Source: Dictyobacter aurantiacus
Lineage (GTDB): Bacteria > Chloroflexota > Ktedonobacteria > Ktedonobacterales > Ktedonobacteraceae
Direction of reading: 5' to 3'
DNA length: 64,000 nt
Assembly: GCF_003967515.1 (NCBI RefSeq)
Contig: NZ_BIFQ01000001.1
Location: 3,472,001-3,536,000 of the forward strand
In this document: positions 44,724 to 53,945 of the stretch, in pieces
How the letters are laid out: each line of letters begins with the position of its first letter
Numbering within the stretch: the stretch's first letter is position 1
Position numbers and translations under genes: made by a program
Notes under the pieces: model-generated
Told to the model about the DNA's origin: nothing
Seen by the model: only the letters and a program-made list of their open reading frames with translations
Database searches by the model: none

Positions 44724-46151
44724 TTAGCGTGCGCGCGCCGCCACCTGTTTTTTGGGTGGGATATGGATGGGATGCCCCTGCGCGGCCAGTACGGCTTCGC
44801 GTAGTCCCTCGCTGAGGGTGGGATGCGGATGAATGGTCTCCTCAATCTCGTCAACCGTGAGCTCGCCACGCATGGCCAGCGAATACTCGGTAATCAGGTT
44901 GGTGGCATCCGGACCAATGATGTGGGCGCCCAGGAATTCACCATATTTGCCGATGATTACTTTGGTAAAGCCTTCGGTCTCACCGATCGCCACCGCTTTG
45001 CCGATCGCGGTCCAGGGGAAGCGCTCGACGCGGACCTCGCCATACTTCTCACGTGCCGCGGCCTCTGTCAGACCCACAAAGGCGATCTCTGGGAAGGTAT
45101 AGATGGGATTGGGGATGACGTCGTAGTTCATGGTTGTCTCGTGGCCGGTGATATTGTCGGATGCGACTTCACCCTCTGTGGAGGCCACGTGGGCCAGGCC
45201 GGCACCATGGATCAGGTCACCAATCGCGTAGATACCAGGAAGGTTAGTGCGCATATGCTCATCTACACGTACGCGTCCGCGATCAGTATCGAGTCCCTGC
45301 TCTATCAGCTGTTCCAGTCCGCTGGTATTGGCGCGACGGCTGACGGCCATCAGCACATATTCGGCCTCGAAATTTTGTTGACCCTTTTCGGTCGTAGCTG
45401 TAACCTTTTTAATGCCATTGGCATCTTCGATGCCCTCAACTTTGGCGTTGGTCACGATCTCAATGCCGCGCTTGGTCATGATACGGACCAGCAGTTTGCG
45501 CACCTCTTCATCCACGGGCGCCAGCACATTGGGCAGCATCTCAAGGATCGTCACTCTGGTTCCCAGCGCATTGAACATACAGGCCAGTTCAATGCCGATC
45601 ACGCCGCCGCCGACGCAGATCAGGCTATCGGGTGTCTTGGGCAGGTTCCAGCAGGTATCGCTATTCATTACTTTATCGCCATCGACACCCGGCATCTGAG
45701 GAATAAAAGGAACTGAGCCGGTAGCCAGGATGATGTTATCCGCGCTAAACTGCTGGGTATTGCCGTCTTTGGTCACCGTAACGTTCTTCGACGCATCGAC
45801 GCTCCCATGACCATCAAAAACATCGATATTATTGCCCTTCATCAGGGTGCTGACGCCGCTCGTCATGCGTTTGACGACTTTATCTTTAAAGGCGACCGCC
45901 TTCGTCATATCGAAGACCGGTGCCTGAGGTAGCGTAATACCGAGCTCACCAACGGAGTTCAGTTCATGCAATGTTTCCGCGATGTGAAGCATTGCCTTTG
46001 ATGGAATGCAGCCAACATTAAGGCAGGTGCCGCCCATATATTGTTTTTCAACAATCGCGACTTTCGCGCCCCGCTGCGCAGCCCGAATGGCAGCTACATA
46101 GCCACCGGGGCCAGAGCCGATGACCGCAACATCATAATGAGTACTCGTCAT
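44724..46151 (-). CDS. lpdA: Dihydrolipoyl dehydrogenase
   Basis: E3 subunit of 2-oxo acid dehydrogenase complexes: reoxidises dihydrolipoyl groups with NAD+. The 475-residue flavoprotein has GSGPGGYVAA, the redox disulfide GGTCLNVGC (Cys43/Cys48), the NAD site GGGVIGIELA, the FAD-binding YAIGD, and the catalytic HPHPTLSE. All key residues are intact, unlike the MerA-like paralogue at 23.3 kb. GGAG lies 6 nt before the ATG at 46151. No E1 or E2 gene is adjacent. Confidence 0.96.
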   Translation of the reverse strand: MTSTHYDVAVIGSGPGGYVAAIRAAQRGAKVAIVEKQYMGGTCLNVGCIPSKAMLHIAETLHELNSVGELGITLPQAPVFDMTKAVAFKDKVVKRMTSGVSTLMKGNNIDVFDGHGSVDASKNVTVTKDGNTQQFSADNIILATGSVPFIPQMPGVDGDKVMNSDTCWNLPKTPDSLICVGGGVIGIELACMFNALGTRVTILEMLPNVLAPVDEEVRKLLVRIMTKRGIEIVTNAKVEGIEDANGIKKVTATTEKGQQNFEAEYVLMAVSRRANTSGLEQLIEQGLDTDRGRVRVDEHMRTNLPGIYAIGDLIHGAGLAHVASTEGEVASDNITGHETTMNYDVIPNPIYTFPEIAFVGLTEAAAREKYGEVRVERFPWTAIGKAVAIGETEGFTKVIIGKYGEFLGAHIIGPDATNLITEYSLAMRGELTVDEIEETIHPHPTLSEGLREAVLAAQGHPIHIPPKKQVAARAR

Positions 46152-46733
46152 GAATTTCTCCTGCAATTTGCATGGACTCATTCATCGTGCCTGAAGGTTG
46201 GATGATGTGAACGTTGTTTGCCTGCGCTACTCAGATTAAGCGTGGCTGTAAAACCATTTCACATTGTGTACCATAAAGCATATTGCGTGTGGAGTACACG
46301 TCATTGTCTCTCCAAATGAATGAGTACAATATGGTTTGCTATCTGTCAAAATAAACAGCTTTTTTATCGCTGGGGGTTTGCTGACCCAGGCACAATTATT
46401 ATGCCTGTAATAGCACTTTTCGTGCTTATGCAGCCTATCCCTTTACCCCTTTGATACGTCCATTTATACCCCGTCAGTATACCACGTTTCTTCCCAACTC
46501 GATACGTACATGTTGAACCACCCTTTTGGCCTACTAACATGACGAGTTGGAAAATGAAACGTATCAATAGATGCAGAGACAAATATTCTAACTTTATGCT
46601 TACTCTGCATACGTAAACTATCTTTAAAGATAGTCGGGCGTGCCAATGTATTAACTGGCCAGAGGGGGTATGCCCGCGGATAGGTGGAAGTGAATGCATG
46701 TAATCTGACTGTTGTATGACTGGAGGATATCCA
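46152..46733. other. Intergenic region with structured DNA before a small gene
   Basis: I see no gene in these 580 nt. A perfect palindrome ACTATCTTTAAAGATAGT lies at 46617-46634. CGGGCGTGCC just after it can pair with GGTATGCCCG (G-U pairs included) further on. Together they could form a structured leader in front of the gene at 46734. Confidence 0.4.
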
Positions 46734-46922
46734 ATGACCACGACCGGAGAGCTACGCTCCATTATCGAGGAACTGGAGTTGGTAGATGCTGGTGATGCCG
46801 CCAATTACCTGGGTGATGATGCTGCCAGTGCAGAAGAGGCTCCAGATATGGCCGCATCTAATTTAGCTCGTTGCTTACGTTATATCGCGTCTGCCGACGA
46901 CTGCAATTATACCTTATACTAA
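46734..46922 (+). CDS. Small acidic protein of unknown function
   Basis: A 62-residue, strongly acidic protein (for example LGDDAASAEEAPD) with a short helical C-terminal part. It matches no family I know. The ATG at 46734 has GGAGG at 7 nt, an ideal ribosome site, which is the main evidence that it is real. An intrinsic terminator follows 47 nt downstream. Confidence 0.6.
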   Translation: MTTTGELRSIIEELELVDAGDAANYLGDDAASAEEAPDMAASNLARCLRYIASADDCNYTLY

Positions 46923-46969
46923 TGTATTGTTTTTTTATAGGCCCTTGTGGATAAAAATATGACATTCGC

Positions 46970-47000
46970 GGGCGCCACCCTTTCTCGAAGGGTGGCGCCC
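46970..47000. terminator. Terminator after the small acidic-protein gene
   Basis: Perfect 13-bp GC-rich arms (46970-46982 and 46988-47000) with a 5-nt loop. Confidence 0.75.
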
Positions 47001-47038
47001 GGCTATTATGGGGGTGGGTGATAGCCTTGCACTGATTT

Positions 47039-47090
47039 TATGAGCTGGTGTGACAGGGGCGCATCCACGCCCCTGTCACACCAGCTCATA
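47039..47090. terminator. 23-bp-arm hairpin after the PrsW gene
   Basis: Arms 47039-47061 and 47068-47090 pair perfectly with a 6-nt loop. It lies about 60 nt beyond the PrsW stop on the minus strand. With the hairpin at 46970, convergent genes have one terminator each. Confidence 0.75.
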
Positions 47091-47151
47091 GATGCTGACA
47101 AACCGAGAGGTCATACATAAGAAAGCGTGCATAACGAAGATCTGACATATT

Positions 47152-48036
47152 CTATGCGCGACTGGCGTCCGGCGTGGCCTGCTGGTGTAAATTCAGGTGG
47201 TATAGCTTGACAAGGATGGTTATCCCAACGACGCTGATCGCGATCGTGATCGCTGAGATAGGAATGCCGGGAGGGAGAATCAGGTAAATGGGAGAGAGGG
47301 TTGCCGGCAAACCGTCCCAGGATCCATGTAAGAACGAGACGAACAGGTAGGCCAGTATGACCCTCCAGGTCAGACGGAAGCGATGGGGCAGGCTCTCGTG
47401 AAACAGGACTGAGCCGAGAATGGCCGTCCAGACGCCATGGCCAAAGGGCGCTAGAATGCCCCTGGCGATGGTTTCTATCACTGATGCGCTGATATGTCCC
47501 TGGCTGGCCAGAAAAGCGGTGAAGGCATAGCCGGTGCTTTCAAGGGCGGCAAAGCCCATCCCAACGGAACCCCCCAGCAGCAATCCGTCCAGCGCGGAAT
47601 CATGGCGCATATGCCGGGCCATAAACATGACCGCCACGATCTTACAGCCCTCCTCAATTAATCCCACCATCATGGCACTTCCTATGGTCAGCCCATGGTT
47701 TGGGCCGGGGGGACGGATCAGGAATGATTCAAAGGTCGCGGCCCCCAGTGTTCCCAGGATGCCACCGAGACAGAAGCTTTTGGCCACCATTTCGGGGGTC
47801 AGTTGACTGATATTCTGATGGTCGTACAGAAAGGCCACGAAAACAACCGGAATCAGGAAATTACCAATCAAAATGACGGTTGGATAGAGATTTGAATTGC
47901 CCGTAATGAACAGTATGATGGTTGAGGCCGCGAATAGCGCCAGGCCGATGATCAAGGCTGATAGCCAGCTATGGCCACGATGAGCCCCGACCTGCCGCAG
48001 TGGTGATACCGATGGAGTCCAGTCTTGCCGTGCCAT
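47152..48036 (-). CDS. PrsW family intramembrane metalloprotease
   Basis: A 294-residue membrane protein with about eight helices. It carries the abortive-infection/CPBP-like protease motifs of PrsW: IEEGCK (Glu128, Glu129), a second acidic motif ALESTGYAF, and histidines in FGHGVW and FLHGSWDGL. In Bacillus PrsW starts destruction of an anti-sigma factor. Two ECF sigma factors occur in this window, so a similar role is possible but unproved. AAAGG precedes the ATG. Confidence 0.9.
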   Translation of the reverse strand: MARQDWTPSVSPLRQVGAHRGHSWLSALIIGLALFAASTIILFITGNSNLYPTVILIGNFLIPVVFVAFLYDHQNISQLTPEMVAKSFCLGGILGTLGAATFESFLIRPPGPNHGLTIGSAMMVGLIEEGCKIVAVMFMARHMRHDSALDGLLLGGSVGMGFAALESTGYAFTAFLASQGHISASVIETIARGILAPFGHGVWTAILGSVLFHESLPHRFRLTWRVILAYLFVSFLHGSWDGLPATLSPIYLILPPGIPISAITIAISVVGITILVKLYHLNLHQQATPDASRA

Positions 48037-48298
48037 GACAACCTTTCTTTCTTCGGGAACTAACTGTCAGGATCTGCTATACCATGACATTGCGAACCCC
48101 ATGTCGCGGGCGGTAGCATTCCTTTTCTAATCTGACAGACACATCCTCTTGAAGAAATATTTGCTGTCACTAACACGTTGTTCAACCAGCCAGGGCAACA
48201 AACGGCTGAAAGTAGAGTTACTTATCCTGAGGGATAGCTGGAGAGGCTAAAACAACTTGCCAGATAGGAACCTGACAAGTGTGATGAATTTATTTTTA

Positions 48299-49009
48299 TC
48301 AATATTCCGCTTCAGTTAATACTTTGATACGCTTGTCAACGGTAGGGATGCCGCTATTTTTGAGCTGCTTGACGACGGCTTTCACATCATACTTGACGCG
48401 TCGGTGTTCGGCTTGCCAGACATTATCCTGCCAGGTCAGAATAGCGTAGGACGCGCGTGGATCACCATCGCGGGGCAGGCCGCAACTACCGGTATCGACC
48501 AGGAGTAGATGGCGCCAGCGCCGTGAATAAGCGACATGATAGTGTCCAAAGGCCACAGCCCCTACGGTAGGGCGCAGGTCGCCGCACAGATGCTCAATCT
48601 TGCTATCGGGTGAGGTCGGAAAAATGGCTTCATCCTGATTCAGTGGATTGGCATGCACCACTAACAGATCGGTGCCATTGGGATTGGAGACAAGATAACT
48701 GAAAGGCAATGAGGCCAGATAGTTGATCCCTTCCTCCCCAATCTGGTTGCGTGTCCACTCGATCACGCTCTGCTTTTTGGCTCCCTTCTTTGAGTTCTGG
48801 GTGACGACATCCATATCTACATTGCCCTGGATAACCGGGCAGTGGAGCTGCCGAATGGTGTCCAGGGTCTCTTTGGGACAGGGCCCATTCAAACATAGAT
48901 CGCCCGCGATCACCAACTGGTCGATAGCCGGTTGCTTTGATAGATCCTCCAGTACGGTGTCCAGCGCTATCTTGTTTCCATGTATATCAGATATAATCGC
49001 AATACGCAT
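48299..49009 (-). CDS. Metallophosphoesterase
   Basis: A 236-residue calcineurin-like phosphoesterase with all metal motifs: SDIHGN, GDLCLNG, GNVD, VHANP and GHYHV. It resembles the YfcE/serine-threonine phosphatase-like group. The C-terminal ~40 residues form a helical tail. It is divergent from a second, shorter phosphoesterase gene 146 nt away. Confidence 0.9.
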   Translation of the reverse strand: MRIAIISDIHGNKIALDTVLEDLSKQPAIDQLVIAGDLCLNGPCPKETLDTIRQLHCPVIQGNVDMDVVTQNSKKGAKKQSVIEWTRNQIGEEGINYLASLPFSYLVSNPNGTDLLVVHANPLNQDEAIFPTSPDSKIEHLCGDLRPTVGAVAFGHYHVAYSRRWRHLLLVDTGSCGLPRDGDPRASYAILTWQDNVWQAEHRRVKYDVKAVVKQLKNSGIPTVDKRIKVLTEAEY

Positions 49010-49155
49010 ATGATATCCTGATTTTGGGCACGTTTAAACGTGCCCCTTCTCTCTAGAGTTCTGTTGTAAACGGTTCATCTCATTTTTATGTATGGCTGTA
49101 TGGCTGCTTGGATAAGCCATAGGTAATATATCTCAAAATAAGAGAGGATACAAAG

Positions 49156-49650
49156 ATGCAACATCGTATAGGTGTTATCTCTGATACGCATTGTCCGCGT
49201 TTTCCGCGTGTGCCAGAGGCGGTGTGGAAACATTTCGCCGGCGTCGAGTTGATCATTCATGCTGGCGATCTCTCGACGCTATCCGTTATATCTGATCTGG
49301 AGACGATCGCTCCCGTGGTGGCGGTGCAGGGAAATGTCGAGCAGGAGGAGGTGGTGATGACGCTACCGATCAAAAAAGAGATCAGGGTGGGTGGGATGCG
49401 CATCGGGATCGTGCATATTCTGGGCGATGCCCGTTCCTACGCGCGAACGGCGCGCCAGGAATTTCCCGAGGCGCGCGTGGTGATATTTGGTCATAGCCAC
49501 AATCCCTATAATCAGGAACATGCGGGCCAGCTGCTCTTTAATCCTGGCAGCGCCAATGATCGCCGCCGTCAGCCTGCCTGCAGTATCGGTCAACTGCTGA
49601 TTGATGACGAAGCTCAGGCAGTAAAGGGTGAGCTTATTTTACTCCCATAG
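49156..49650 (+). CDS. YfcE/MJ0936-type metallophosphoesterase
   Basis: A 164-residue phosphodiesterase of the compact YfcE family. It has SDTHCPRF, HAGDLS, GNVEQ and GHSHNPY, and the family's C-terminal LLFNPGSAND. Members hydrolyse phosphodiesters; the natural substrate is not known. GAGG precedes the ATG. It is a divergent neighbour of the other metallophosphoesterase but not a recent copy of it. Confidence 0.92.
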   Translation: MQHRIGVISDTHCPRFPRVPEAVWKHFAGVELIIHAGDLSTLSVISDLETIAPVVAVQGNVEQEEVVMTLPIKKEIRVGGMRIGIVHILGDARSYARTARQEFPEARVVIFGHSHNPYNQEHAGQLLFNPGSANDRRRQPACSIGQLLIDDEAQAVKGELILLP

Positions 49651-49693
49651 CGTACAGGCGTATCAGTCCTGACCTCGCCAGCTGTTCTCCAGG

Positions 49694-50740
49694 CTACACG
49701 CGCCGCTCGGGCATTTTGATCAGGGAGGGATCAAGCGAGGACAGCGTGGGTCGTCCGGCCAGGGCCATGCTCATCGTCAATTCGGCGTGGAGCAGTTCAA
49801 GCACGTGGTGGACCCCCGCCCCGCCGTTGACGGCCAGTCCCCAGAAAACCGGGCGACCAATCAAGACAGCGCGCGCGCCCAGGGCCAGGGCCTTCAATAC
49901 GTCGGAGCCGCGTCGGATGCCGCTGTCCAGGTAGACTTCACAGCCGCCATTGACCGCCTGCACGATGTCTGGCAGCGCTTCGATGCTGGTGATGGCCCCG
50001 TCCAACTGCCGTCCACCATGATTTGAGACCACGATGCCGGACACGCCGTGTTGTAGTGCCAGCAGGGCGTCCTCAGGCGTTAAAATTCCTTTGAGGATAA
50101 TTGGGAGGTGGGTTATTGTGCGCAGCCAATCCACGGTCTCCCAGGTATCTACCAGGTGGCGCAGGGGCGTCTCGCTGACGTCATTATCGATGAAGTTGGC
50201 CAGCGGGACAAAGCGGGAGCGTTGAAAGTTGTTGCGGATGTCCTGTTCGCGGTGGCCCAGGTGGGCGGTGTCGACCGTTAGCATAATGGCCTGGTAACCG
50301 GCGGCGGTGGCCCGTTGTACGAATTGGCCGGTTACTTCCAGACTATGGTAGCTGTAGAGCTGGAGCCAGAGAGGACCCTGTGTGCTGGCCCGGATATCCT
50401 CGATGGTACGTGAAGAGAAGCCGCTGACAATCATGATGGTGCCAGCCTGTTCCGCCGCCTGGGCGGTGGCGCATTCACCCTCTGGATGAGCCAGCATATG
50501 ACCGGCGGTTGGACCGACGAGAATCGGCAGCTGGATCGGAGTTCCCAGTACAGTAGTGTGGGTCTCGATGACACTGACATCAACCAGCACGCGCGGACGT
50601 AGTCGCAGGCGCTCAAAAGCCTGGCGGTTGGCGCGTACCGTGAGGCTATCATCGCTACCGCCCTGAATGTGGTCCCAGATTACCGCGGGCAAACGCTGTT
50701 GTGCCAGTTGCTCATAATCAAACAGATTAATTGGGTCCAT
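49694..50740 (-). CDS. FMN-dependent alpha-hydroxy-acid dehydrogenase/oxidase
   Basis: A 348-residue TIM-barrel flavoprotein of the lactate/glycolate oxidase family. It has the active-site VSNHGGRQLD, the FMN phosphate site DSGIRRGSDVLKALALGA and GRPVFWGLA. It would oxidise L-lactate, glycolate or mandelate-like acids. The lactate permease at the right edge of the window fits lactate as substrate but is 12 kb away. It lies downstream of serS on the same strand, beyond a palindromic terminator. Confidence 0.92.
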   Translation of the reverse strand: MDPINLFDYEQLAQQRLPAVIWDHIQGGSDDSLTVRANRQAFERLRLRPRVLVDVSVIETHTTVLGTPIQLPILVGPTAGHMLAHPEGECATAQAAEQAGTIMIVSGFSSRTIEDIRASTQGPLWLQLYSYHSLEVTGQFVQRATAAGYQAIMLTVDTAHLGHREQDIRNNFQRSRFVPLANFIDNDVSETPLRHLVDTWETVDWLRTITHLPIILKGILTPEDALLALQHGVSGIVVSNHGGRQLDGAITSIEALPDIVQAVNGGCEVYLDSGIRRGSDVLKALALGARAVLIGRPVFWGLAVNGGAGVHHVLELLHAELTMSMALAGRPTLSSLDPSLIKMPERRV

Positions 50741-50789
50741 TGCCTCTTCTCTTTCTCATACAGGCGGTCGACCCGGCCGACCTCTCGCA

Positions 50790-50817
50790 GGGCGATCCTG
50801 CTGCAGCAGGATCGCCC
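50790..50817. terminator. 28-bp perfect palindrome after serS
   Basis: GGGCGATCCTGCTG followed directly by its complement, with no spacer, 10 nt beyond the serS stop. It is the likely serS terminator. Confidence 0.7.
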
Positions 50818-50826
50818 GCACTTTCG

Positions 50827-52125
50827 TTACGAGTGGGCTGGTACCGGGCGGCCAATGAATTCTTGCCCTCCCATAAATGGGCGTAGGGCCTCGGGAATGC
50901 GGACGCTGCCATCGGCCTGCTGGTGTGTCTCCAGCAGTGGAATCAGGATGCGCGGCGAGGCGATGGCCGTGTTGTTGAGCGTATGCACAAACTTGACTTT
51001 GCCCTCCGCGTCGCGATAGCGCAGATTCGCCCGCCGTGCCTGCCAGTCATGCAGGTACGAGCACGAGTGGGTCTCGCGATAACGTTTTTCGCTTGGTACC
51101 CAGCATTCTATATCATACATGCCAACTTTTCCATCACCCATGTCGCCGGTACAGACATTAACCACGCGATAGGGAAGCTCCAGTTCCTGTATGAGCTCCT
51201 CGGCGTTCTGAAGCAGCTGCTCAAACCAGAAGACCGACTCCTCGTGATCCGCTTTGCAGATGATGTATTGCTCAACCTTGTTGAACTGGTGAATGCGGAA
51301 GACGCCACGCGTATCCTTGCCATAGGTGCCCGCCTCCTGACGGAAGCAGGGGCTATAGCCGACAAACTTCAGTGGCAGTTCTTCGCCTTTTAGGATCTCA
51401 TCTTTATACATGCCAGTGATCGATACCTCTGCCGTCCCTACCAGAAAGAGATCCTGATCCTTTAGCTCATAGACCTGGTCGCGTCCCTTAGGAAACTGGC
51501 CGTTGCCGATAAAGGCGAAGTCGCGGGCCATCGAAGGGACGATAAGTGGCGTGAAGCCTTTGCGCGCCATTTTGTCCATCGCAAAGTTAATCAGAGCCAG
51601 TTCCAGCCGGGCGGCATCCCCACGCAGCACATAGCTGCGCGATCCGGCTACCTTCACTGCCCGCTCGATATCGACCAGATTATGCTTAAGCATCAGATCA
51701 TAGTGGTCCAGCGCCGGAAAATCGAATTCGGGTAGCTCGCCCCAATATTTAAACGGAACGTTCTCGCTCTCATCTTTTCCAACCGGGGTGCTGGGATCCG
51801 GAATATTTGGGACCAGCAGCAGCATGTTATAGCGCTCTTCCGTCAGCTGATTCAGCTCTGGTTCTTTGGCCTTGATGAATTCGGCCAGCTTCTTACCTTC
51901 CGCGATCAGGTTGTTGCGCAGCTCGACATTCTTCTCTCTAGCCGCCTGCTGGATTCCCTTCGAGAGCTGATTCTGTTTGGCACGCGTCTCCTCTACCTCA
52001 TGCTGTAGGGCGACAACCTGTTGATCTAATGCCAGCAGAGCATCAATATCGATCGAATTGTTTTTGAGCCGTGCAGCCTCCTTGACCACGTCGGGGTTGC
52101 TACGTATAAATGTAAGATCAAGCAT
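50827..52125 (-). CDS. serS: Seryl-tRNA synthetase
   Basis: Class II synthetase that charges tRNA-Ser. The 432-residue protein has an N-terminal coiled-coil arm (about 30-100, with QHEVEETRAKQNQLSKG), motif 2 CFRQEAGTYGKDTRG near residue 258, and a motif 3 NNTAIASPRILIPLLE. The ATG at 52125 (MLDLTFIRSN) follows AGGAG; open codons further upstream belong to the T-box leader. The gene is thus controlled by uncharged tRNA-Ser. Confidence 0.97.
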   Translation of the reverse strand: MLDLTFIRSNPDVVKEAARLKNNSIDIDALLALDQQVVALQHEVEETRAKQNQLSKGIQQAAREKNVELRNNLIAEGKKLAEFIKAKEPELNQLTEERYNMLLLVPNIPDPSTPVGKDESENVPFKYWGELPEFDFPALDHYDLMLKHNLVDIERAVKVAGSRSYVLRGDAARLELALINFAMDKMARKGFTPLIVPSMARDFAFIGNGQFPKGRDQVYELKDQDLFLVGTAEVSITGMYKDEILKGEELPLKFVGYSPCFRQEAGTYGKDTRGVFRIHQFNKVEQYIICKADHEESVFWFEQLLQNAEELIQELELPYRVVNVCTGDMGDGKVGMYDIECWVPSEKRYRETHSCSYLHDWQARRANLRYRDAEGKVKFVHTLNNTAIASPRILIPLLETHQQADGSVRIPEALRPFMGGQEFIGRPVPAHS

Positions 52126-52192
52126 GCTCTTTTTTCTCCTCTTTCTCCCGCGTGCCTCCACCGAATCTGTGGACCACGCAATCGACAAGCAA

Positions 52193-52430
52193 TAAAAAAA
52201 ACGCCGCGTCCTACTCAAGGACGACGACGCTGAATGCGCAAAATCGTGGTGCCACCTTATTTTTTCCAATGCCTGCACAGAGGCAGTGGAACTCATTGCG
52301 GCCCGATAACGGAGGCATCCGTTGACGCTTAGCGCGTGGGCTCCCGGGTGGATTTCCCTCTCGCATAGACTGCGTCGCACCGACCCGCAGTTCTCTGTCC
52401 CTTTATGCTAAGAGCTACTTGTCCCATTCA
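52193..52430 (-). promoter_or_regulatory. T-box riboswitch of serS
   Basis: On the minus strand a Stem I base (CTTAGC with GCTAAG) and inner stem ACTGCG/CGCAGT lead to the T-box AAGGTGGCACCACG (52245-52258). A terminator follows (52202-52230) with eight T residues. The variable base C after UGG matches the G73 discriminator of tRNA-Ser. I cannot fix the specifier codon by eye; a UCC lies in the expected part of Stem I. Confidence 0.9.
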
Positions 52431-52463
52431 TTGCCCATTTATTGTATGTAATATATGTGTTTC

Positions 52464-52492
52464 AGCATAGCAGTTACCCTTGTATTTGTCAA
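52464..52492 (-). promoter_or_regulatory. Promoter of the serS T-box transcript
   Basis: TTGACA (52487-52492) and TATGCT (52464-52469) are spaced exactly 17 nt on the minus strand, giving a leader of about 330 nt before serS. Confidence 0.75.
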
Positions 52493-52562
52493 CCAGCTTG
52501 ACATATTTTTTATCCATCAAATTTTGCCAAAAAGACAACATAACAAAAAACAAGAATAAGCC

Positions 52563-52590
52563 CTCGTAGGTGCTGGGCTTGCCCCAGCTT
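52563..52590. repeat. Short stem repeat shared with 14.8 kb
   Basis: CGTAGGTGCTGGGCTTGCCC and the following AGCTT match 24 of 26 bases at 14807-14832. The two differences change a C-G pair to T-A on both arms of the stem (52572-52577 with 52583-52588), so pairing is kept. Confidence 0.6.
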
Positions 52591-52634
52591 AAAATGGTAC
52601 AATGTTTCTATTGAAGTAGAGCAAGTAGAGAATT

Positions 52635-53942
52635 ATGAAGCTAATGCGTTGGTGGCCGGATCGCCAGGCGGCGATTGTATTTGTGCTGGCCTTGCTGGTA
52701 CGAGTTGTCTATAATTTTACTGTGGCGCTGCACTATGTTCCAACTCGTGATTCTCAGCAGTATCGCGATATTGGTCTGCACCTGGTGCAGGCGCACTGCT
52801 TCTGCCTGCATGGTAATATCCCTACCGTCTACCGGGCGCCGCTCTGGCCGCTACTGATCGGCCTGCTCTCCCTCGTGTCTGGCTCTAACAATCTTTCCGC
52901 GCGCCTCTTGTTGTGCGTGCTGGATGCCGCGACCTGCCTCATTATCTATCTATGGGTGCGCGATTTCTTGCATACGCGCCGCCTGGCCATGCTAGCTGGC
53001 ATTGTCGCCGCCCTCTATCCGGGACTCTACATCTACACCGGCTGGCTCTATTCGGAGACGCTCTACACCTTTCTGTTAACGACCCTGGGCTATGTGCTCT
53101 ATCGTCTGCAGCGCGATCGTGGTGTAGGACTGATTATACTCGCTGGCGTTTTGCTCGCTCTGCTAGCACTGGCGCGGCCGAATGGCTTGCTAGTAGGGGG
53201 ACTGATCGTAGTCTGGGCATTGATCCTGGGCCGGCAGCGGGTGTTTAGCTGGAGATTCGCCTGGCGCGTGGCTGTGATCATCCCATTGATCGCGCTGTTG
53301 CTGATCGGGCCATGGACGCTGCGCAACTACCTGGTGTCGCAACGCTTTGTGCCGGTCGCGACCGGTGATGGGACCGTGTTGCTGGGTTCATACAATAACC
53401 AGGTCGCCCGGAAGCCATGGGATCAGATGACGTGGTCGAATCCCCTGCGCTCGGTGCCCGAGGTGTCGGGCGCCTTTCCCCTCTATACATGTGATGCTCG
53501 TTGCGAGATGAAGAGGGAGGACCTCTATAAAGCGAAGTCGCTGCAATGGATGCAGACGCACCTGGGGGAGATGCCAGGATTGCTGATTGCCCACGCCCTC
53601 AATATGTGGATCCCGGCCGCGCATGAGGCCGATCTGCCTACGGATCGTTTCCCGGATCAACTATCCAGCCGCATCGTTCTGGTATTGATGAACGCCTTTC
53701 CTGTTCCGGTTTTTCTGCTGGCGGCCTGGGGATTGATCGCCAGCCGGAGGCGTTGGCGTGAGCTATTGCTGGTGTATTTGATCTTGCTGTCGGCAATCGG
53801 GGAGAATGTGGTGCTGTATGGTATTCCGCGCTTTCGCGCGCCGATCGAACCTCTCTTGCTGCTGCTGGCCATGTGCGCGCTCTGCTCGATTCGCAAGTAC
53901 CAGGCCAGGCAGCGGATGGCGGCGTCAACCACCGCCCGTTAA
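52635..53942 (+). CDS. GT39-like membrane glycosyltransferase
   Basis: A 435-residue protein with 10-11 membrane helices in the GT-C arrangement of dolichyl/undecaprenyl-phosphate-mannose transferases (ArnT/PMT-like). The first extracytoplasmic loop carries the catalytic-type acidic residue in PTRDSQQY (Asp39), then YRAPLWPLLIG and YPGLYIYTGWLYSETLY. It probably transfers a sugar from a lipid carrier to a surface target. It is convergent with the DUF1080-like cluster, only 3 nt apart. Confidence 0.85.
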   Translation: MKLMRWWPDRQAAIVFVLALLVRVVYNFTVALHYVPTRDSQQYRDIGLHLVQAHCFCLHGNIPTVYRAPLWPLLIGLLSLVSGSNNLSARLLLCVLDAATCLIIYLWVRDFLHTRRLAMLAGIVAALYPGLYIYTGWLYSETLYTFLLTTLGYVLYRLQRDRGVGLIILAGVLLALLALARPNGLLVGGLIVVWALILGRQRVFSWRFAWRVAVIIPLIALLLIGPWTLRNYLVSQRFVPVATGDGTVLLGSYNNQVARKPWDQMTWSNPLRSVPEVSGAFPLYTCDARCEMKREDLYKAKSLQWMQTHLGEMPGLLIAHALNMWIPAAHEADLPTDRFPDQLSSRIVLVLMNAFPVPVFLLAAWGLIASRRRWRELLLVYLILLSAIGENVVLYGIPRFRAPIEPLLLLLAMCALCSIRKYQARQRMAASTTAR

Positions 53943-53945
53943 CGT

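Noticed and set aside
44823..45716. A 297-codon plus-strand frame opposite the dihydrolipoyl dehydrogenase gene
   Set aside because: Shadow of a clearly functional gene; no domain is recognisable in it.
52126..52380. N-terminal extension of serS upstream of 52125
   Set aside because: The bases form the T-box riboswitch, and SerS proteins begin at MLDL; the open frame there is accidental.
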